A DNA stretch of 29,073 bases, taken from contig NZ_FNZB01000013.1 of NCBI RefSeq assembly GCF_900109205.1, positions 1 through 29,073 on the forward strand, read 5' to 3'. Both the position numbers and the translations under genes were made by a program. This DNA comes from Sphingomonas sp. OV641. GTDB lineage: Bacteria; Pseudomonadota; Alphaproteobacteria; Sphingomonadales; Sphingomonadaceae. Numbering within the stretch: the stretch's first letter is position 1; each line of letters opens with the position of its first letter. Below the pieces are notes generated by a model that saw only the letters and a list, made by a program, of their open reading frames with translations, searched no databases and was not told where the DNA came from. Below are positions 1 through 8,310 of the stretch, piece after piece.

Positions 1-48
1 ACATCGTTCAGGCCGCGCGCGATTGCCTCGTCATCGGACCCGGCAACT

Positions 49-99
49 GACAAATAGCGCGATCAGAACGCCGCCATTTAGCGCGAGCGTTTACACTCG
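49..99 (+). repeat. 51-bp inverted repeat, left copy
   Basis: This element recurs in reverse complement at 28975-29025 with 48 of 51 positions identical; the differences are at left-copy positions 69, 77 and 97. It lies upstream of the serine resolvase gene and just before res-like half-sites, so it may be part of a resolution or control region. It lacks the GGGG end of Tn3-family terminal repeats, and no transposase gene is present. Confidence 0.8.
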
Positions 100-107
100 T
101 GCTAGCA

Positions 108-159
108 TGTCGCAAAAGTCAGTTGCAAAACAATTGAGTTTCGACGCACATATGCGACA
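108..159 (+). other. res-like resolvase binding region
   Basis: The region opens with TGTCGCA (108-114) and closes with TGCGACA (153-159), the TGTC/GACA half-site style used by Tn3/gamma-delta-type serine resolvases. It abuts and slightly overlaps the start of the resolvase gene, where such enzymes usually have their res site and repress their own expression. The subsite boundaries cannot be fixed by eye. A more compact 28-bp version lies at 28924-28951. Confidence 0.45.
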
Positions 160-725
160 TGCTCACCGGCTATGCGCGCGTCTCTACAGACGATCAGGAT
201 TTGCGGCTGCAACGTGCCTCGTTGAAGGAGGCGGGCTGTCGCCGCATCTTTGAAGAGAAGGTGTCAGGTGCAAAGCGCGATCGGCCGGAGCTGGCGCGGA
301 TGCTCGACCAGATCCGCGACGGGGATGTGGTGGTTGTCACGCGCCTCGATCGGCTCGCGCGATCGACCAAGGATCTGCTCGATATTGCCGAGAAGCTGAA
401 GGAAGCCGGGGCTGGCTTGCGGTCACTAGCTGAACCTTGGGCGGACACGACCTCGCCAGCGGGCCGCATGGTACTGACCATATTCGCCGGCATTGCTGAG
501 TTCGAGCGCGAGCTGATCCATCAGCGAACCAGCAGCGGACGGGTGGCAGCAAAGGCGAGGGGGGTCCGGTTCGGCCGCCCGCCCAAACTCACCGCGGACC
601 AGATCGCCCTGGGAGAACGTCTGGTGAGAGAGGGCACCTCTGTCCGGGAAGCGGCCAAGCTACTCAAATGCCACCACGCGACCCTGTACCGAGCATTGTC
701 GTCTCCGGACGTCGCCTCTGCGTAG
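159..725 (+). CDS. Small serine recombinase (Tn3-type resolvase/invertase)
   Basis: A 188-residue site-specific recombinase of the resolvase/invertase family. The catalytic serine is Ser9 in YARVSTDDQD, followed by the family motifs VTRLDRLARS (about residues 61-70) and EFERELI (about 114-120). The C-terminus carries a Hin-type helix-turn-helix (about 155-180, SVREAAKLLKCHHATLYRAL). The length is normal for resolvases. It has no transposase partner, and res-like repeats lie directly upstream, so plasmid multimer resolution is the likeliest role; DNA inversion between the inverted repeats at the two window ends is an alternative. Start chosen at ATG 159; an ATG at 152 is in another frame. Confidence 0.93.
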   Translation: MLTGYARVSTDDQDLRLQRASLKEAGCRRIFEEKVSGAKRDRPELARMLDQIRDGDVVVVTRLDRLARSTKDLLDIAEKLKEAGAGLRSLAEPWADTTSPAGRMVLTIFAGIAEFERELIHQRTSSGRVAAKARGVRFGRPPKLTADQIALGERLVREGTSVREAAKLLKCHHATLYRALSSPDVASA

Positions 726-749
726 CTGCTCGACACAGCAATACCGCTA

Positions 750-778
750 TTGAAAATGTAATGAATATTCCTTACATT
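750..778 (+). promoter_or_regulatory. Promoter and palindromic operator of prlF-yhaV
   Basis: A candidate -35 TTGAAA (750-755) and -10 TTACAT (772-777) are separated by 16 bases. A 24-bp palindrome at 755-778 (AATGTAATGAAT / ATTCCTTACATT, 11 of 12 pairs matching) overlaps both elements. An AbrB-fold antitoxin dimer would be expected to bind here and repress its own operon. A good ribosome site (CTGGAGG) follows at about 784-790. Confidence 0.65.
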
Positions 779-795
779 CGCTCCTGGAGGTTGCA

Positions 796-1122
796 ATGGC
801 TACCATTGTTCAAGAGCGCAGCAGGATCACGGCCAAGGGCCAGACCACCGTGCCGAAGGTCGTGCGCCAGGCGCTTGGGGTCAGCTATGGCGGTGAGATC
901 GCCTTCGTGGTCGACGAGCAGGGTGTCAGCGTTCGTCGTGTGGAGACCGACGAAGCCGATCCGGTGATCGGGGCTTTTTTGGGCTTCCTGGAGCAGGATA
1001 TGCTGCGCCACCCTGAGAATGTCGCAGCCTTCCCGGCCGGCTTGGCCAAGCGCATGGCGACACTGGCGGAGCATATTGCCGTCAATCCGGACGAGGAGAT
1101 CGACGGGTCAGTCGCGCTCTGA
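796..1122 (+). CDS. prlF: PrlF-family antitoxin
   Basis: A 108-residue protein whose N-terminus (residues 8-50, RSRITAKGQTTVPKVVRQAL) is a SpoVT/AbrB-type swapped-hairpin DNA-binding domain. The longer tail, compared with MazE, matches PrlF/SohA antitoxins. It should neutralise the YhaV toxin encoded 3 bases downstream and repress the shared promoter with it. A GGAGG lies at the right distance before ATG 796. Family assignment rests on the AbrB domain plus the YhaV neighbour. Confidence 0.92.
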   Translation: MATIVQERSRITAKGQTTVPKVVRQALGVSYGGEIAFVVDEQGVSVRRVETDEADPVIGAFLGFLEQDMLRHPENVAAFPAGLAKRMATLAEHIAVNPDEEIDGSVAL

Positions 1123-1125
1123 TCC

Positions 1126-1611
1126 ATGGTCGTCGTCAATGGCTGGACCCTCTACGCACACCCGTTGCTACTCGATCAGCTCGAGAAGCTGACTACGGCT
1201 GTCGAGAAGTCACGGGCGAAGGATCCGGATGGCTGGACCGGCACGGCCAATGCCAAGGTGCTGTCCGCTGTGCGGTCGCTCATGTTCGAGACGATCCCCA
1301 GCGATCCAACCCGGCCTGAGTATCGGCAGGGCAGCACGCTTGGCGCCGCCCGAAAGCATTGGTTTCGAGCTAAATTCGGCAACGGGCGCTTCCGCCTGTT
1401 TTTCCGTTACGACAGCCGCTCAAAGGTTCTCATCTTCGCTTGGGTGAACGATGAAACCACCCTGCGGACCTACGGCTCAAAGACTGATGCCTACGCCGTG
1501 TTCAAGGGCATGCTCGACAAGGGCGATCCTCCGGACGATTGGGCTGCACTGCTCAAGGCTGTGTCTGCTGATCCGGTCACCAAGCGCCTAGATCAAGCCA
1601 AAGCGAAATAG
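1126..1611 (+). CDS. yhaV: YhaV-family toxin (ribosome-dependent RNase)
   Basis: A 161-residue protein close in length to E. coli YhaV, a RelE-superfamily endoribonuclease. Recognisable family segments are NGWTLYAHPLLLDQLEKL (residues 5-22), RKHWFRAKFGNGRFRLFFRYDS (about 80-101) and VNDETTLRTYGSKTDAYAVF (about 109-128). It starts 3 bases after prlF, so the two are translated as a pair. The toxin would inhibit growth by mRNA cleavage when the antitoxin is lost, stabilising the plasmid and possibly acting in phage defence. Confidence 0.92.
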   Translation: MVVVNGWTLYAHPLLLDQLEKLTTAVEKSRAKDPDGWTGTANAKVLSAVRSLMFETIPSDPTRPEYRQGSTLGAARKHWFRAKFGNGRFRLFFRYDSRSKVLIFAWVNDETTLRTYGSKTDAYAVFKGMLDKGDPPDDWAALLKAVSADPVTKRLDQAKAK

Positions 1612-1667
1612 GCGCGGGATCGTACTTTCTGCTTTCGTTCCGCAGTTGGCTGACTCATAGAATCGTC

Positions 1668-2120
1668 ATGCCGATCGCGCCTGAACACCGCTGGCTATAC
1701 CCGATCGACTGGCCCGAGCTGTCGAAGCTGATCCGCTTTCGCCGGGCGAAAGGGCGATGCGAACACTGCCAGCGACCGCATGGTCGCGATGTCATCCATC
1801 TTGGCAACGGAACCTGGTGGGACGAGGACAGCGCGGCTTGGCGTGATGGAAAGGGAAGGCGCGTTCGAGCTCTGGCGCCTCTGGGCGACCTCCTGCCCAT
1901 TCAGCTGATGCTGATAGACATAGACTCGCCACCTCCACGTGTGACCCGCGTTGTACTGGCCACTGCACACCTGAACCACGATCCAGGCGACAACCGGCCC
2001 CGTAATCTCGCTGCGCTCTGCCAGCGATGCCACATGATCCATGACGCAGCCGAGCATCGCAGAAGGCGCTGGCTGAACCGATATCGCCTGAGAGCCATAC
2101 GGGATCTCTTCACTTTATAA
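1668..2120 (+). CDS. HNH endonuclease-like protein
   Basis: A 150-residue protein with a zinc-finger HNH layout. The first pair is Cys31-x2-Cys34 (CEHC), the core His101/Asn103/His104 sits in TAHLNHDPGDNRPRNLAALC, and the second pair is Cys118-x2-Cys121 followed by His122 (CQRCH). The spacing of His101, Asn (NRPRN) and His122 fits an HNH nuclease active site. The gene stands alone between the toxin-antitoxin pair and the restriction operon. Whether it is a restriction enzyme, a homing-type nuclease or a DNA-processing protein cannot be told from the sequence. Confidence 0.8.
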   Translation: MPIAPEHRWLYPIDWPELSKLIRFRRAKGRCEHCQRPHGRDVIHLGNGTWWDEDSAAWRDGKGRRVRALAPLGDLLPIQLMLIDIDSPPPRVTRVVLATAHLNHDPGDNRPRNLAALCQRCHMIHDAAEHRRRRWLNRYRLRAIRDLFTL

Positions 2121-2133
2121 AATTTGGTGTCAT

Positions 2134-2160
2134 AAAAAAATCCCGCTTGCGAATCGGGCT
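2134..2160 (-). terminator. Possible terminator on the minus strand
   Basis: Read on the minus strand, CCCGATT, loop CGC and AAGCGGG form a stem with one mismatch, followed by a run of seven T. It would stop transcription entering from the hsd side. No minus-strand gene is present here now, so it may be a relic of an older junction. Confidence 0.4.
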
Positions 2161-2212
2161 GAAGCTAAACTAAGGGAGATCATCACCACGCGGTATCACG
2201 AGTTCCTCCAAA

Positions 2213-2467
2213 ATGACACGACACATGCAAGATCGAATGAACCAGCGCGGCATTTCAGGCGAGCTCGTGAGCCTCGCCTTGGCGTATGGCGAGTGGCAAG
2301 GCGATAAGTGCCAGCTCAGCCGCAAGGCTCTGCTGCGCCTCATTGCTAACGTGGATGGGCTGCGCACGATGCTGGTCAAAGCCATCGATAAAGGCGGCTT
2401 AACGGTCGTCGAAGCTGATGGCGCGCTCATCACGACCTATCGCGGTGCATCGGCGGGCCGCCGGTGA
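2213..2467 (+). CDS. DUF4258-type small protein
   Basis: An 84-residue protein with the pattern HMQDRMNQRGIS...LALAYGEWQGDKCQLSRKALLR that typifies DUF4258 proteins, a small family distantly related to RelE/BrnT-like folds. It is the first gene of the restriction cluster, and its stop overlaps the GTG start of the next gene (GTGA), implying coupled translation. Its role is unknown; a toxin-like or regulatory part for the downstream methylase/specificity fusion is conceivable but not shown. Confidence 0.7.
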   Translation: MTRHMQDRMNQRGISGELVSLALAYGEWQGDKCQLSRKALLRLIANVDGLRTMLVKAIDKGGLTVVEADGALITTYRGASAGRR

Positions 2468-4260
2468 GCCTCTTCACATCACGGCTCTGTGATGCCTTTC
2501 GGCACACCGGTCTTGCGCCACACGATACGGCTCCGCTTGCTGCTGCCTGCCTATTGGCATCGCAATACGCCGTCGATCCGGCTGACAGTTTAGGCAAGAT
2601 TTTCGCCGCAGTCGCGAGAGAGCTGCGCTGTGCCCCGCATCATGACGGCATCACTGCGGCGCGGGATTGGCTGGAGAGCCCAACAATTCCTGGCGTGATT
2701 GAGAAGAGCATCTCGACATGGTCGCTGCCGCTCATCGGAGAAGCCGCTACCGCGGTGATCGACTGGGATGCAGAAGCTAATGCCCTGCTCGACGTCCTGA
2801 GCGCGCGGGGGCCAGCCTCCATGGACATGGCGGTGGCTGACGCTCTTACCGAACTCATGCCGCTTGCGCCGGATGGAAGCTGCACCTGCGCTTTTGGCGC
2901 TTCTGCGACCATTGCTTGGAGCCTGTCACGGCACAGGCCGGTCACATGGTTCGTGAGCGAGCCGGAACTCGTGACACTGTTTTCACTCTTGGCAGTCGCG
3001 GCCAAGCGGTCACTCACAATCGACCGTCGTAATCCGCTCGACGGTACTTTCGGCCCGGTACAGGGTGAAGACATTCGCGCCGATCGCTCGTCACCCATCA
3101 GTGCTGTCGACTACATCATCACCGCTCCGCCAATTGGTATGCGGCTGTCTGGAAGTGACAAAGGTACAATGCTCGAGGGGCGTCAGGTTGCGCTGCTGAG
3201 CCCGCTGGCCAAGCGCGCCTTCATCACCTTGTTGCCGGATGGAACCCTGTTTCGGGAGGGCAGGGCCGATGTTAGCCTCCGTCAAACCCTCCTCGAAACT
3301 CGTTCGGTTGCCGTAACCAGTTTGCCAAGCGGTATTTGGGGGCGGTGGAGCAGCGTCTCCACATCTCTCGTAACGATCACGCCTGAACCGACAGATACCG
3401 CCTGGTTCATCGATGGCCGTACCATGGCGACGCAGAGCGTTGGCCGCGTGCAGTCGCGTCTGTTGGCGCAGCATCTCAGCGGGCTCAGCAAGGGAGGCGA
3501 AAATGCGCCTCGCCAGGCGCGAGTGCCGATCGAGGAGATCGCAGCACAGAACTTTGTTCTGACGCCGGACCGCTACCTGCGCTCGCACAAAGATGATGTG
3601 ATTGCAGCGGCACTGGCGCGAAGCGAGACTATCCTGCTCGAAAAGGTCGCAGTGATCGAGCGGAGCAAAGCGCCACGGCCGCTGCTTGACGATGCCGAAC
3701 CCGCTGCGCTGACCTGCCGCGAGATTGCACCGGCCGACATCCAGGATGGCGCTGTCCGCATGCCCAAGCGGGTTGTTCGGTTCTCCGAGGCAGAGAGCAA
3801 GCGAGCGAGAAACGTCAGCGTTGCTCCCGGCGACATCCTGGTGAGCATCAAGGGCAATGTCGGTGTGGTCGGCCGTGTGCCGGACCTCGACGTCATCGCC
3901 AGCGAGGTCTTCGACGAACCTTGGATTGTTGCGCAGAGCCTCGCGATCGTCCGTTGGCAGCCCAACACCGCTATCCCCAGTCCGGACATTCTTGCGCTGC
4001 TGATGACTGCTCCGTGGGTGCGCACCCAGCTTGAACGATTGTCTGGCGGCACTGCGATCAACACGCTTCCGATCAGCGCACTTCGTGGTCTTGAGTTGCC
4101 AGTACCTGACTCTGAGCAGTGTGCAGCCGCGACCAGAGAGGCCCGGATTATTGCGGATCTCGAGGAGCAGGCCGCCCAACTTCGGGAGGAGATTAACGCA
4201 TCGCGGAACACCCTCTGGCAAAAGCTTTGGCAGCTCGAGCCCGAAAGCCATGAAGAGTGA
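2464..4260 (+). CDS. Degenerate N6-methylase fused to HsdS-like domain
   Basis: A 598-residue protein combining two type I restriction-modification parts. Residues about 60-330 resemble an N6-adenine methylase fold, but the key motifs are lost. Where HsdM has the cofactor loop DPACGTGGF there is CAFGASA (142-148), and where HsdM has NPPF there is APPI (221-224), so catalysis is unlikely. Residues about 355-598 resemble one HsdS target-recognition half: FVLTPDRYL, a TRD body, SGGTAINTLPISALRGLELPVPD, and a final coiled helix. Translation starts at GTG 2464, overlapping the DUF4258 stop. It may form an extra DNA-reading subunit, a regulator or a decoy for the adjacent HsdRMS complex. Calling it inactive is an inference from the motifs. 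Confidence 0.75.
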   Translation: MSLFTSRLCDAFRHTGLAPHDTAPLAAACLLASQYAVDPADSLGKIFAAVARELRCAPHHDGITAARDWLESPTIPGVIEKSISTWSLPLIGEAATAVIDWDAEANALLDVLSARGPASMDMAVADALTELMPLAPDGSCTCAFGASATIAWSLSRHRPVTWFVSEPELVTLFSLLAVAAKRSLTIDRRNPLDGTFGPVQGEDIRADRSSPISAVDYIITAPPIGMRLSGSDKGTMLEGRQVALLSPLAKRAFITLLPDGTLFREGRADVSLRQTLLETRSVAVTSLPSGIWGRWSSVSTSLVTITPEPTDTAWFIDGRTMATQSVGRVQSRLLAQHLSGLSKGGENAPRQARVPIEEIAAQNFVLTPDRYLRSHKDDVIAAALARSETILLEKVAVIERSKAPRPLLDDAEPAALTCREIAPADIQDGAVRMPKRVVRFSEAESKRARNVSVAPGDILVSIKGNVGVVGRVPDLDVIASEVFDEPWIVAQSLAIVRWQPNTAIPSPDILALLMTAPWVRTQLERLSGGTAINTLPISALRGLELPVPDSEQCAAATREARIIADLEEQAAQLREEINASRNTLWQKLWQLEPESHEE

Positions 4261-4361
4261 GACGATGCGAGCGCTAGTTCGTCCCTACCTTGAACTGTGT
4301 GGCCACTCTCGGGCGGCACATTGCCCTCTTATGCCTCACCCGGCACAACAAACGGCGAAAT

Positions 4362-6728
4362 ATGGTCACTGAAGCAGACACTTGCCGAAAGTTCATCGTT
4401 CCCAGACTGCAAGCCGCAGGATGGGACGACGCGCCTTGCGCGATTCAGGAGCAGCGGACGTTCACCGACGGTCGGGTGATGTTCGTCGGTGGCGAACCCC
4501 GCCGGGGGCAGAAGAAGCGGGCCGACTACATCCTCCGGTACCGACCTGACTATCCAATCGCCGTCATCGAGGCCAAGGCGAGCTACCGCTCTGCGCAGGA
4601 CGGTGTGCAACAGGCGCGTGACTATGCAGAGGTGTTGGGCCTGCGGTTCGCCTATGCCAGCAACGGACATGAGATCATCGAGATCGACGTGGCGGCAGGC
4701 ACAGAGGCGGTCCGCGCCGACTTTCCCGCACCTGACGAGCTCTGGCAGCGCCTCCGTGACGAGCTCGACCTGCCCGAGGTTGCCGCCAACCGGGTACTCG
4801 AGCCTGGTTTTCCGGATGCCGAGCGGCCGCTGCGCTACTACCAGGAGATCGCCGTCAATCGCTCGCTTGAAGCGCTCCATGGAGGCCAGCGTCGCGTGCT
4901 GCTCAACCTCTGCACCGGCGCGGGCAAGACGGCGGTTGCTTTCCAGATCTGCTGGCGGCTGTGGTCCGCAGGATGGAACAAGCGCGGCGATCATCGCCGG
5001 CCCAAGATCCTGTTCCTCGCTGATCGTAACATCCTGGTGGACGATCCCAAGGACAAGACCTTTACGCCATTCGGCGACGCGCGCTGGAAGCTCGGCCCCA
5101 GTGCGGTCAGCCACGGTCGCGACATCTACTTTTCGACCTACCAGGCGATTGCGGCGGATGAGCGGCGCTCAGGCCTCTACCGCGAGTTCGCACCCGACTT
5201 CTTCGACCTGATCGTTATCGACGAGTGTCACCGCGGGAGCGCCCGGGCCGATAGTTCGTGGCGAGAAATCCTCGATTGGTTCGAGCCCGCCTATCAGCTC
5301 GGCATGACGGCTACGCCGTTGCGAGAGGAGAGCCGCGACACCTACGCCTATTTCGGCGACGCGCTCTATACCTATAGCTTGGCGCAGGGAATCGCCGATG
5401 GCTTCCTTGCGCCCTATCGCGTCCACCGCATCGTGACCGACCTTGATGCGGCGGGCTGGCGGCCGAGCGCGGGCGAGCTCGACCGCTATGGCCGTGAGGT
5501 GCCCGACGAGGAATACCAGACCCGCGACTTTGAGCGCACCGTGGCGTTACGCGCCCGCACCGAGGCTATCGCTCGGCACCTGACGGACTTCCTCAAGAAC
5601 ACCGATCGCTACGCCAAAACCATCGTCTTCTGCGTCGATCAGGATCACGCGAGTGAGATGCGTGCCGCACTCGTGCGGCTCAATGCCGACATGGTAGCCA
5701 AACACCCTGACTACATTGCGCGCGTCACCGCCGACGAGGGTGACATCGGCAAGGGTATGCTCAGCCGCTTTCAGGATCTGGAAGCCGAGACGCCGGTGAT
5801 CCTGACCACCTCGCAGCTTCTGACGACCGGCGTCGATGCACCGACCTGCAAGAATGTGGCACTGGCACGCGTCGTAGGATCGATGGCCGAGTTCAAGCAG
5901 ATCATCGGCCGCGGCACCCGGCTGCGCGAGGATTACGGCAAGCTGTGGTTCTCGATCCTCGACTACACCGGAACCGCGACCGAGAAGTTCGCCGATCCGA
6001 CGTTCGATGGCGAGCCGACCGCGCAGACCACGACCGAGATCGACGGGGCCGGCGCAGTGGTCGCCACCAAGACTGACGAGCGCCCTGACACCGACGCAGT
6101 AACGACCGATACGGACGTCGACCCGGCCATCGTGCTACCGGACAGTGCGGATGATGGCCTACCCCGCAAATTCTATGTTGATGGCGGCGAGGTGGAGGTG
6201 GTGGCCCACCTCGTTTACGACCTTGATGGCGACGGCAAACGGCTGACCTGCCGTAAGCTGACCGACTGGACTGGCGAGAAGGTGCGGACGCTGTTCGCGA
6301 CCCCGGCCGCGTTCCGTGCCGAATGGGCGATGCCCGACAAGCGCAGCGCCGTGATCGACGCACTGGCGGAACGCGGCATCGACCTGCACGCGCTAATGCA
6401 GGAAGCTGAGCGGCCCGACGATGATCCGTTCGATCTGATCTGCCATCTTGCTTGGAACGCACCGCTCACCACCCGTGCCGAACGAGCGCGGCGCGTGCGC
6501 GAGGGGGGCCTCTTCACACGTTACGAGGAAGATGCACGCGCGATCCTCGATGCCTTGCTCGACCGTTATGCCGGCGGTGGTGCCAATGAGCTGACGCTTC
6601 CACAGGCGCTCAAGGTCCATCCGGTGTCAGATTTCGGCAACCCCAGCGAAATTGCCCGCCGTTTCGGGGGACCTCAGGCGATGCGCCAGGCAGTAGCCGA
6701 CCTGAACCTCGCCCTCTACGCGGCCTGA
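4362..6728 (+). CDS. hsdR: Type I restriction enzyme, motor/nuclease subunit HsdR
   Basis: A 788-residue ATP-dependent translocase and endonuclease subunit. The N-terminal PD-(D/E)xK nuclease shows Asp55 (RADYIL) and Glu70-Ala-Lys72 (VIEAK). The SF2 helicase motor follows: Walker A CTGAGKT (184-190), DECH box (287-290), MTATPLR, and motif VI QIIGRGTRLRED. The C-terminal part carries a type I R-subunit tail. The start is set at ATG 4362 because MVTEADTCRKFIVPRL is the usual HsdR N-terminus; upstream extension to 4290 adds unrelated residues. It follows the fusion gene by about 100 bases and precedes hsdM by 19. It should cut DNA that the HsdMS complex finds unmodified. Confidence 0.95.
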   Translation: MVTEADTCRKFIVPRLQAAGWDDAPCAIQEQRTFTDGRVMFVGGEPRRGQKKRADYILRYRPDYPIAVIEAKASYRSAQDGVQQARDYAEVLGLRFAYASNGHEIIEIDVAAGTEAVRADFPAPDELWQRLRDELDLPEVAANRVLEPGFPDAERPLRYYQEIAVNRSLEALHGGQRRVLLNLCTGAGKTAVAFQICWRLWSAGWNKRGDHRRPKILFLADRNILVDDPKDKTFTPFGDARWKLGPSAVSHGRDIYFSTYQAIAADERRSGLYREFAPDFFDLIVIDECHRGSARADSSWREILDWFEPAYQLGMTATPLREESRDTYAYFGDALYTYSLAQGIADGFLAPYRVHRIVTDLDAAGWRPSAGELDRYGREVPDEEYQTRDFERTVALRARTEAIARHLTDFLKNTDRYAKTIVFCVDQDHASEMRAALVRLNADMVAKHPDYIARVTADEGDIGKGMLSRFQDLEAETPVILTTSQLLTTGVDAPTCKNVALARVVGSMAEFKQIIGRGTRLREDYGKLWFSILDYTGTATEKFADPTFDGEPTAQTTTEIDGAGAVVATKTDERPDTDAVTTDTDVDPAIVLPDSADDGLPRKFYVDGGEVEVVAHLVYDLDGDGKRLTCRKLTDWTGEKVRTLFATPAAFRAEWAMPDKRSAVIDALAERGIDLHALMQEAERPDDDPFDLICHLAWNAPLTTRAERARRVREGGLFTRYEEDARAILDALLDRYAGGGANELTLPQALKVHPVSDFGNPSEIARRFGGPQAMRQAVADLNLALYAA

Positions 6729-6747
6729 TAAACAACAAAGGAACGAC

Positions 6748-8310
6748 ATGGCTCGCCAGCCGAAGAAACTTGCCCCTCAGACCACGGCTCAGCGCCTCGA
6801 TTCAATCGTCAAATCAGCGCGCAAGATCATGCGCAAGGATAAGGGACTGAACGGCGACCTTGATCGCCTCCCGGTGCTCACCTGGGTCATGTTCCTGAAG
6901 TTCCTCGACGACCTCGAGCGCGTTCATGCCGATGAGGCCGAGCTTGCCGGCGAGCCGTTCCACCCTGCCATCGAGGCGCCGTACCGCTGGCGGGACTGGG
7001 CGGCTGACAAGAACGGCATCACCGGCCCGGACCTGCTTGCTTTCATCAACGCGGACAAACCCGTTCGACCGGACGGCACAAAGGGTGCCGGGCTGTTCGC
7101 TTATCTGCGGTCTCTGCGGGGTACCAATGGCAGGCGTGATCGCCGCGACGTGATCGCCACCGTGTTCCGTGGCGTCCAGAACCGCATGGAGAGCGGCTAC
7201 CTGCTCCGCGACGTCATCAACCTGGTTGACGGCATTCACTTCGATAGCTCGAGCGAGATGCACACGCTTGGCCGGCTCTACGAGACACTGCTGCGCGAGA
7301 TGCGCGACGCCGCCGGCGACAGCGGCGAGTTCTACACGCCGCGTCCAGTAGTCCGCTTCATGGTCGAGCGGATCGACCCGCAGATCGGCGAGACGGTGCT
7401 CGATCCCGCCTGCGGTACTGGCGGCTTCCTGACCGAATCCTACGCCCATATGGCGAAGCAGGCGGACAGTGTGGAAAAGCGCCGTCGGCTCCAGGGCGGA
7501 TCGCTGATCGGGGTCGAGGCCAAGCCGCTGCCTTACCTACTGGTGCAGATGAACCTTCTGCTGCACGGTTTGGAAGCGCCCGAGATCGACCCCGGAAACG
7601 CGCTGCGCCATCGCCTCTCAGAGATTGGCGAACGCGAGCGGGTGGAGGTCATCCTGTCCAACCCGCCCTTTGGGGGCGAGGAGGAAGCAGGCATCCTGTC
7701 CAGCTTCCCTGACGATCGCCGCACGGCGGAAACGGCGCTTCTGTTCCTGCAGCTCATCATGCGACGGCTGAAGCGGAAGGGCAAAGGTCGCGCTGCAGTG
7801 GTTGTGCCGCATGGTGTACTGTTCGGTGACGGCGTTGCCGCAAGGATCAAGGCGGATCTGCTGGAGAAGTTTAATCTCCATACGATCGTGCGCCTGCCAG
7901 AGGGCGTGTTCGCGCCCTATACCGACATCGCTTCCAACCTGCTGTTCTTCGATACCAGTGGCCCGACCGGCGATATCCACTACTGGGAACAGCCTGCGCC
8001 CGAGGGTCGCCGGAAATATAGCAAGACGGCACCGCTCCAGTCCGCCGACCTGGCCGATCTTACCGCCTGGTGGGGTGACCGCGCCCCGGATCCGCGCGCC
8101 TGGATCGTCAACGGCCCCGCGCTGATCGAGCGCGACGAGACCGGTAACGTCCGTAACGTCAATCTTGACCAAAAGAACCCCAACGCGAAGGCCGCCGAGG
8201 ACCACCGCGCGCCCGCCGAGATTGTCGCCGCTGCTCTGGAGAGGGAGGCGGAGGTGCTCGCCATCCTCAAGGACCTGCGCGCGCTAGTCACGGAGCGCAA
8301 TGCGGCATGA
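6748..8310 (+). CDS. hsdM: Type I N6-adenine methyltransferase HsdM
   Basis: A 520-residue modification subunit. The N-terminal helical HsdM_N domain (about 10-150) precedes the methylase domain. Cofactor motif I DPACGTGGF is at 219-227 and catalytic motif IV NPPF at 305-308, both intact, in contrast with the degenerate fusion protein upstream. With HsdS it methylates adenine in a bipartite target; with HsdR it forms the restriction complex. GGAAC lies before ATG 6748. Its stop overlaps the hsdS start (ATGA), so subunit synthesis is coupled. Confidence 0.96.
   Translation: MARQPKKLAPQTTAQRLDSIVKSARKIMRKDKGLNGDLDRLPVLTWVMFLKFLDDLERVHADEAELAGEPFHPAIEAPYRWRDWAADKNGITGPDLLAFINADKPVRPDGTKGAGLFAYLRSLRGTNGRRDRRDVIATVFRGVQNRMESGYLLRDVINLVDGIHFDSSSEMHTLGRLYETLLREMRDAAGDSGEFYTPRPVVRFMVERIDPQIGETVLDPACGTGGFLTESYAHMAKQADSVEKRRRLQGGSLIGVEAKPLPYLLVQMNLLLHGLEAPEIDPGNALRHRLSEIGERERVEVILSNPPFGGEEEAGILSSFPDDRRTAETALLFLQLIMRRLKRKGKGRAAVVVPHGVLFGDGVAARIKADLLEKFNLHTIVRLPEGVFAPYTDIASNLLFFDTSGPTGDIHYWEQPAPEGRRKYSKTAPLQSADLADLTAWWGDRAPDPRAWIVNGPALIERDETGNVRNVNLDQKNPNAKAAEDHRAPAEIVAAALEREAEVLAILKDLRALVTERNAA

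Noticed and set aside
3..50. C-terminal fragment of a gene entering from the left (open frame ending TGA at 48-50)
   Set aside because: Only about 15 codons with no recognisable motif; too short to support.
49..99. Tn3-family terminal inverted repeat
   Set aside because: No GGGG end, no transposase gene, and the element lies next to res-like sites rather than at a transposon edge.
2126..2140. Fourth palindromic boundary site (GGTGTCA)
   Set aside because: Only the outer seven bases match; AAAACC and the whole right arm are absent.
3091..4251. Minus-strand open frame of 386 codons opposite the methylase/specificity fusion
   Set aside because: Antisense shadow with no recognisable family motif.
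4290..4361. Upstream extension of HsdR (24 extra residues)
   Set aside because: The extension does not resemble HsdR; the family N-terminus begins at ATG 4362 (MVTEADTCRKF).
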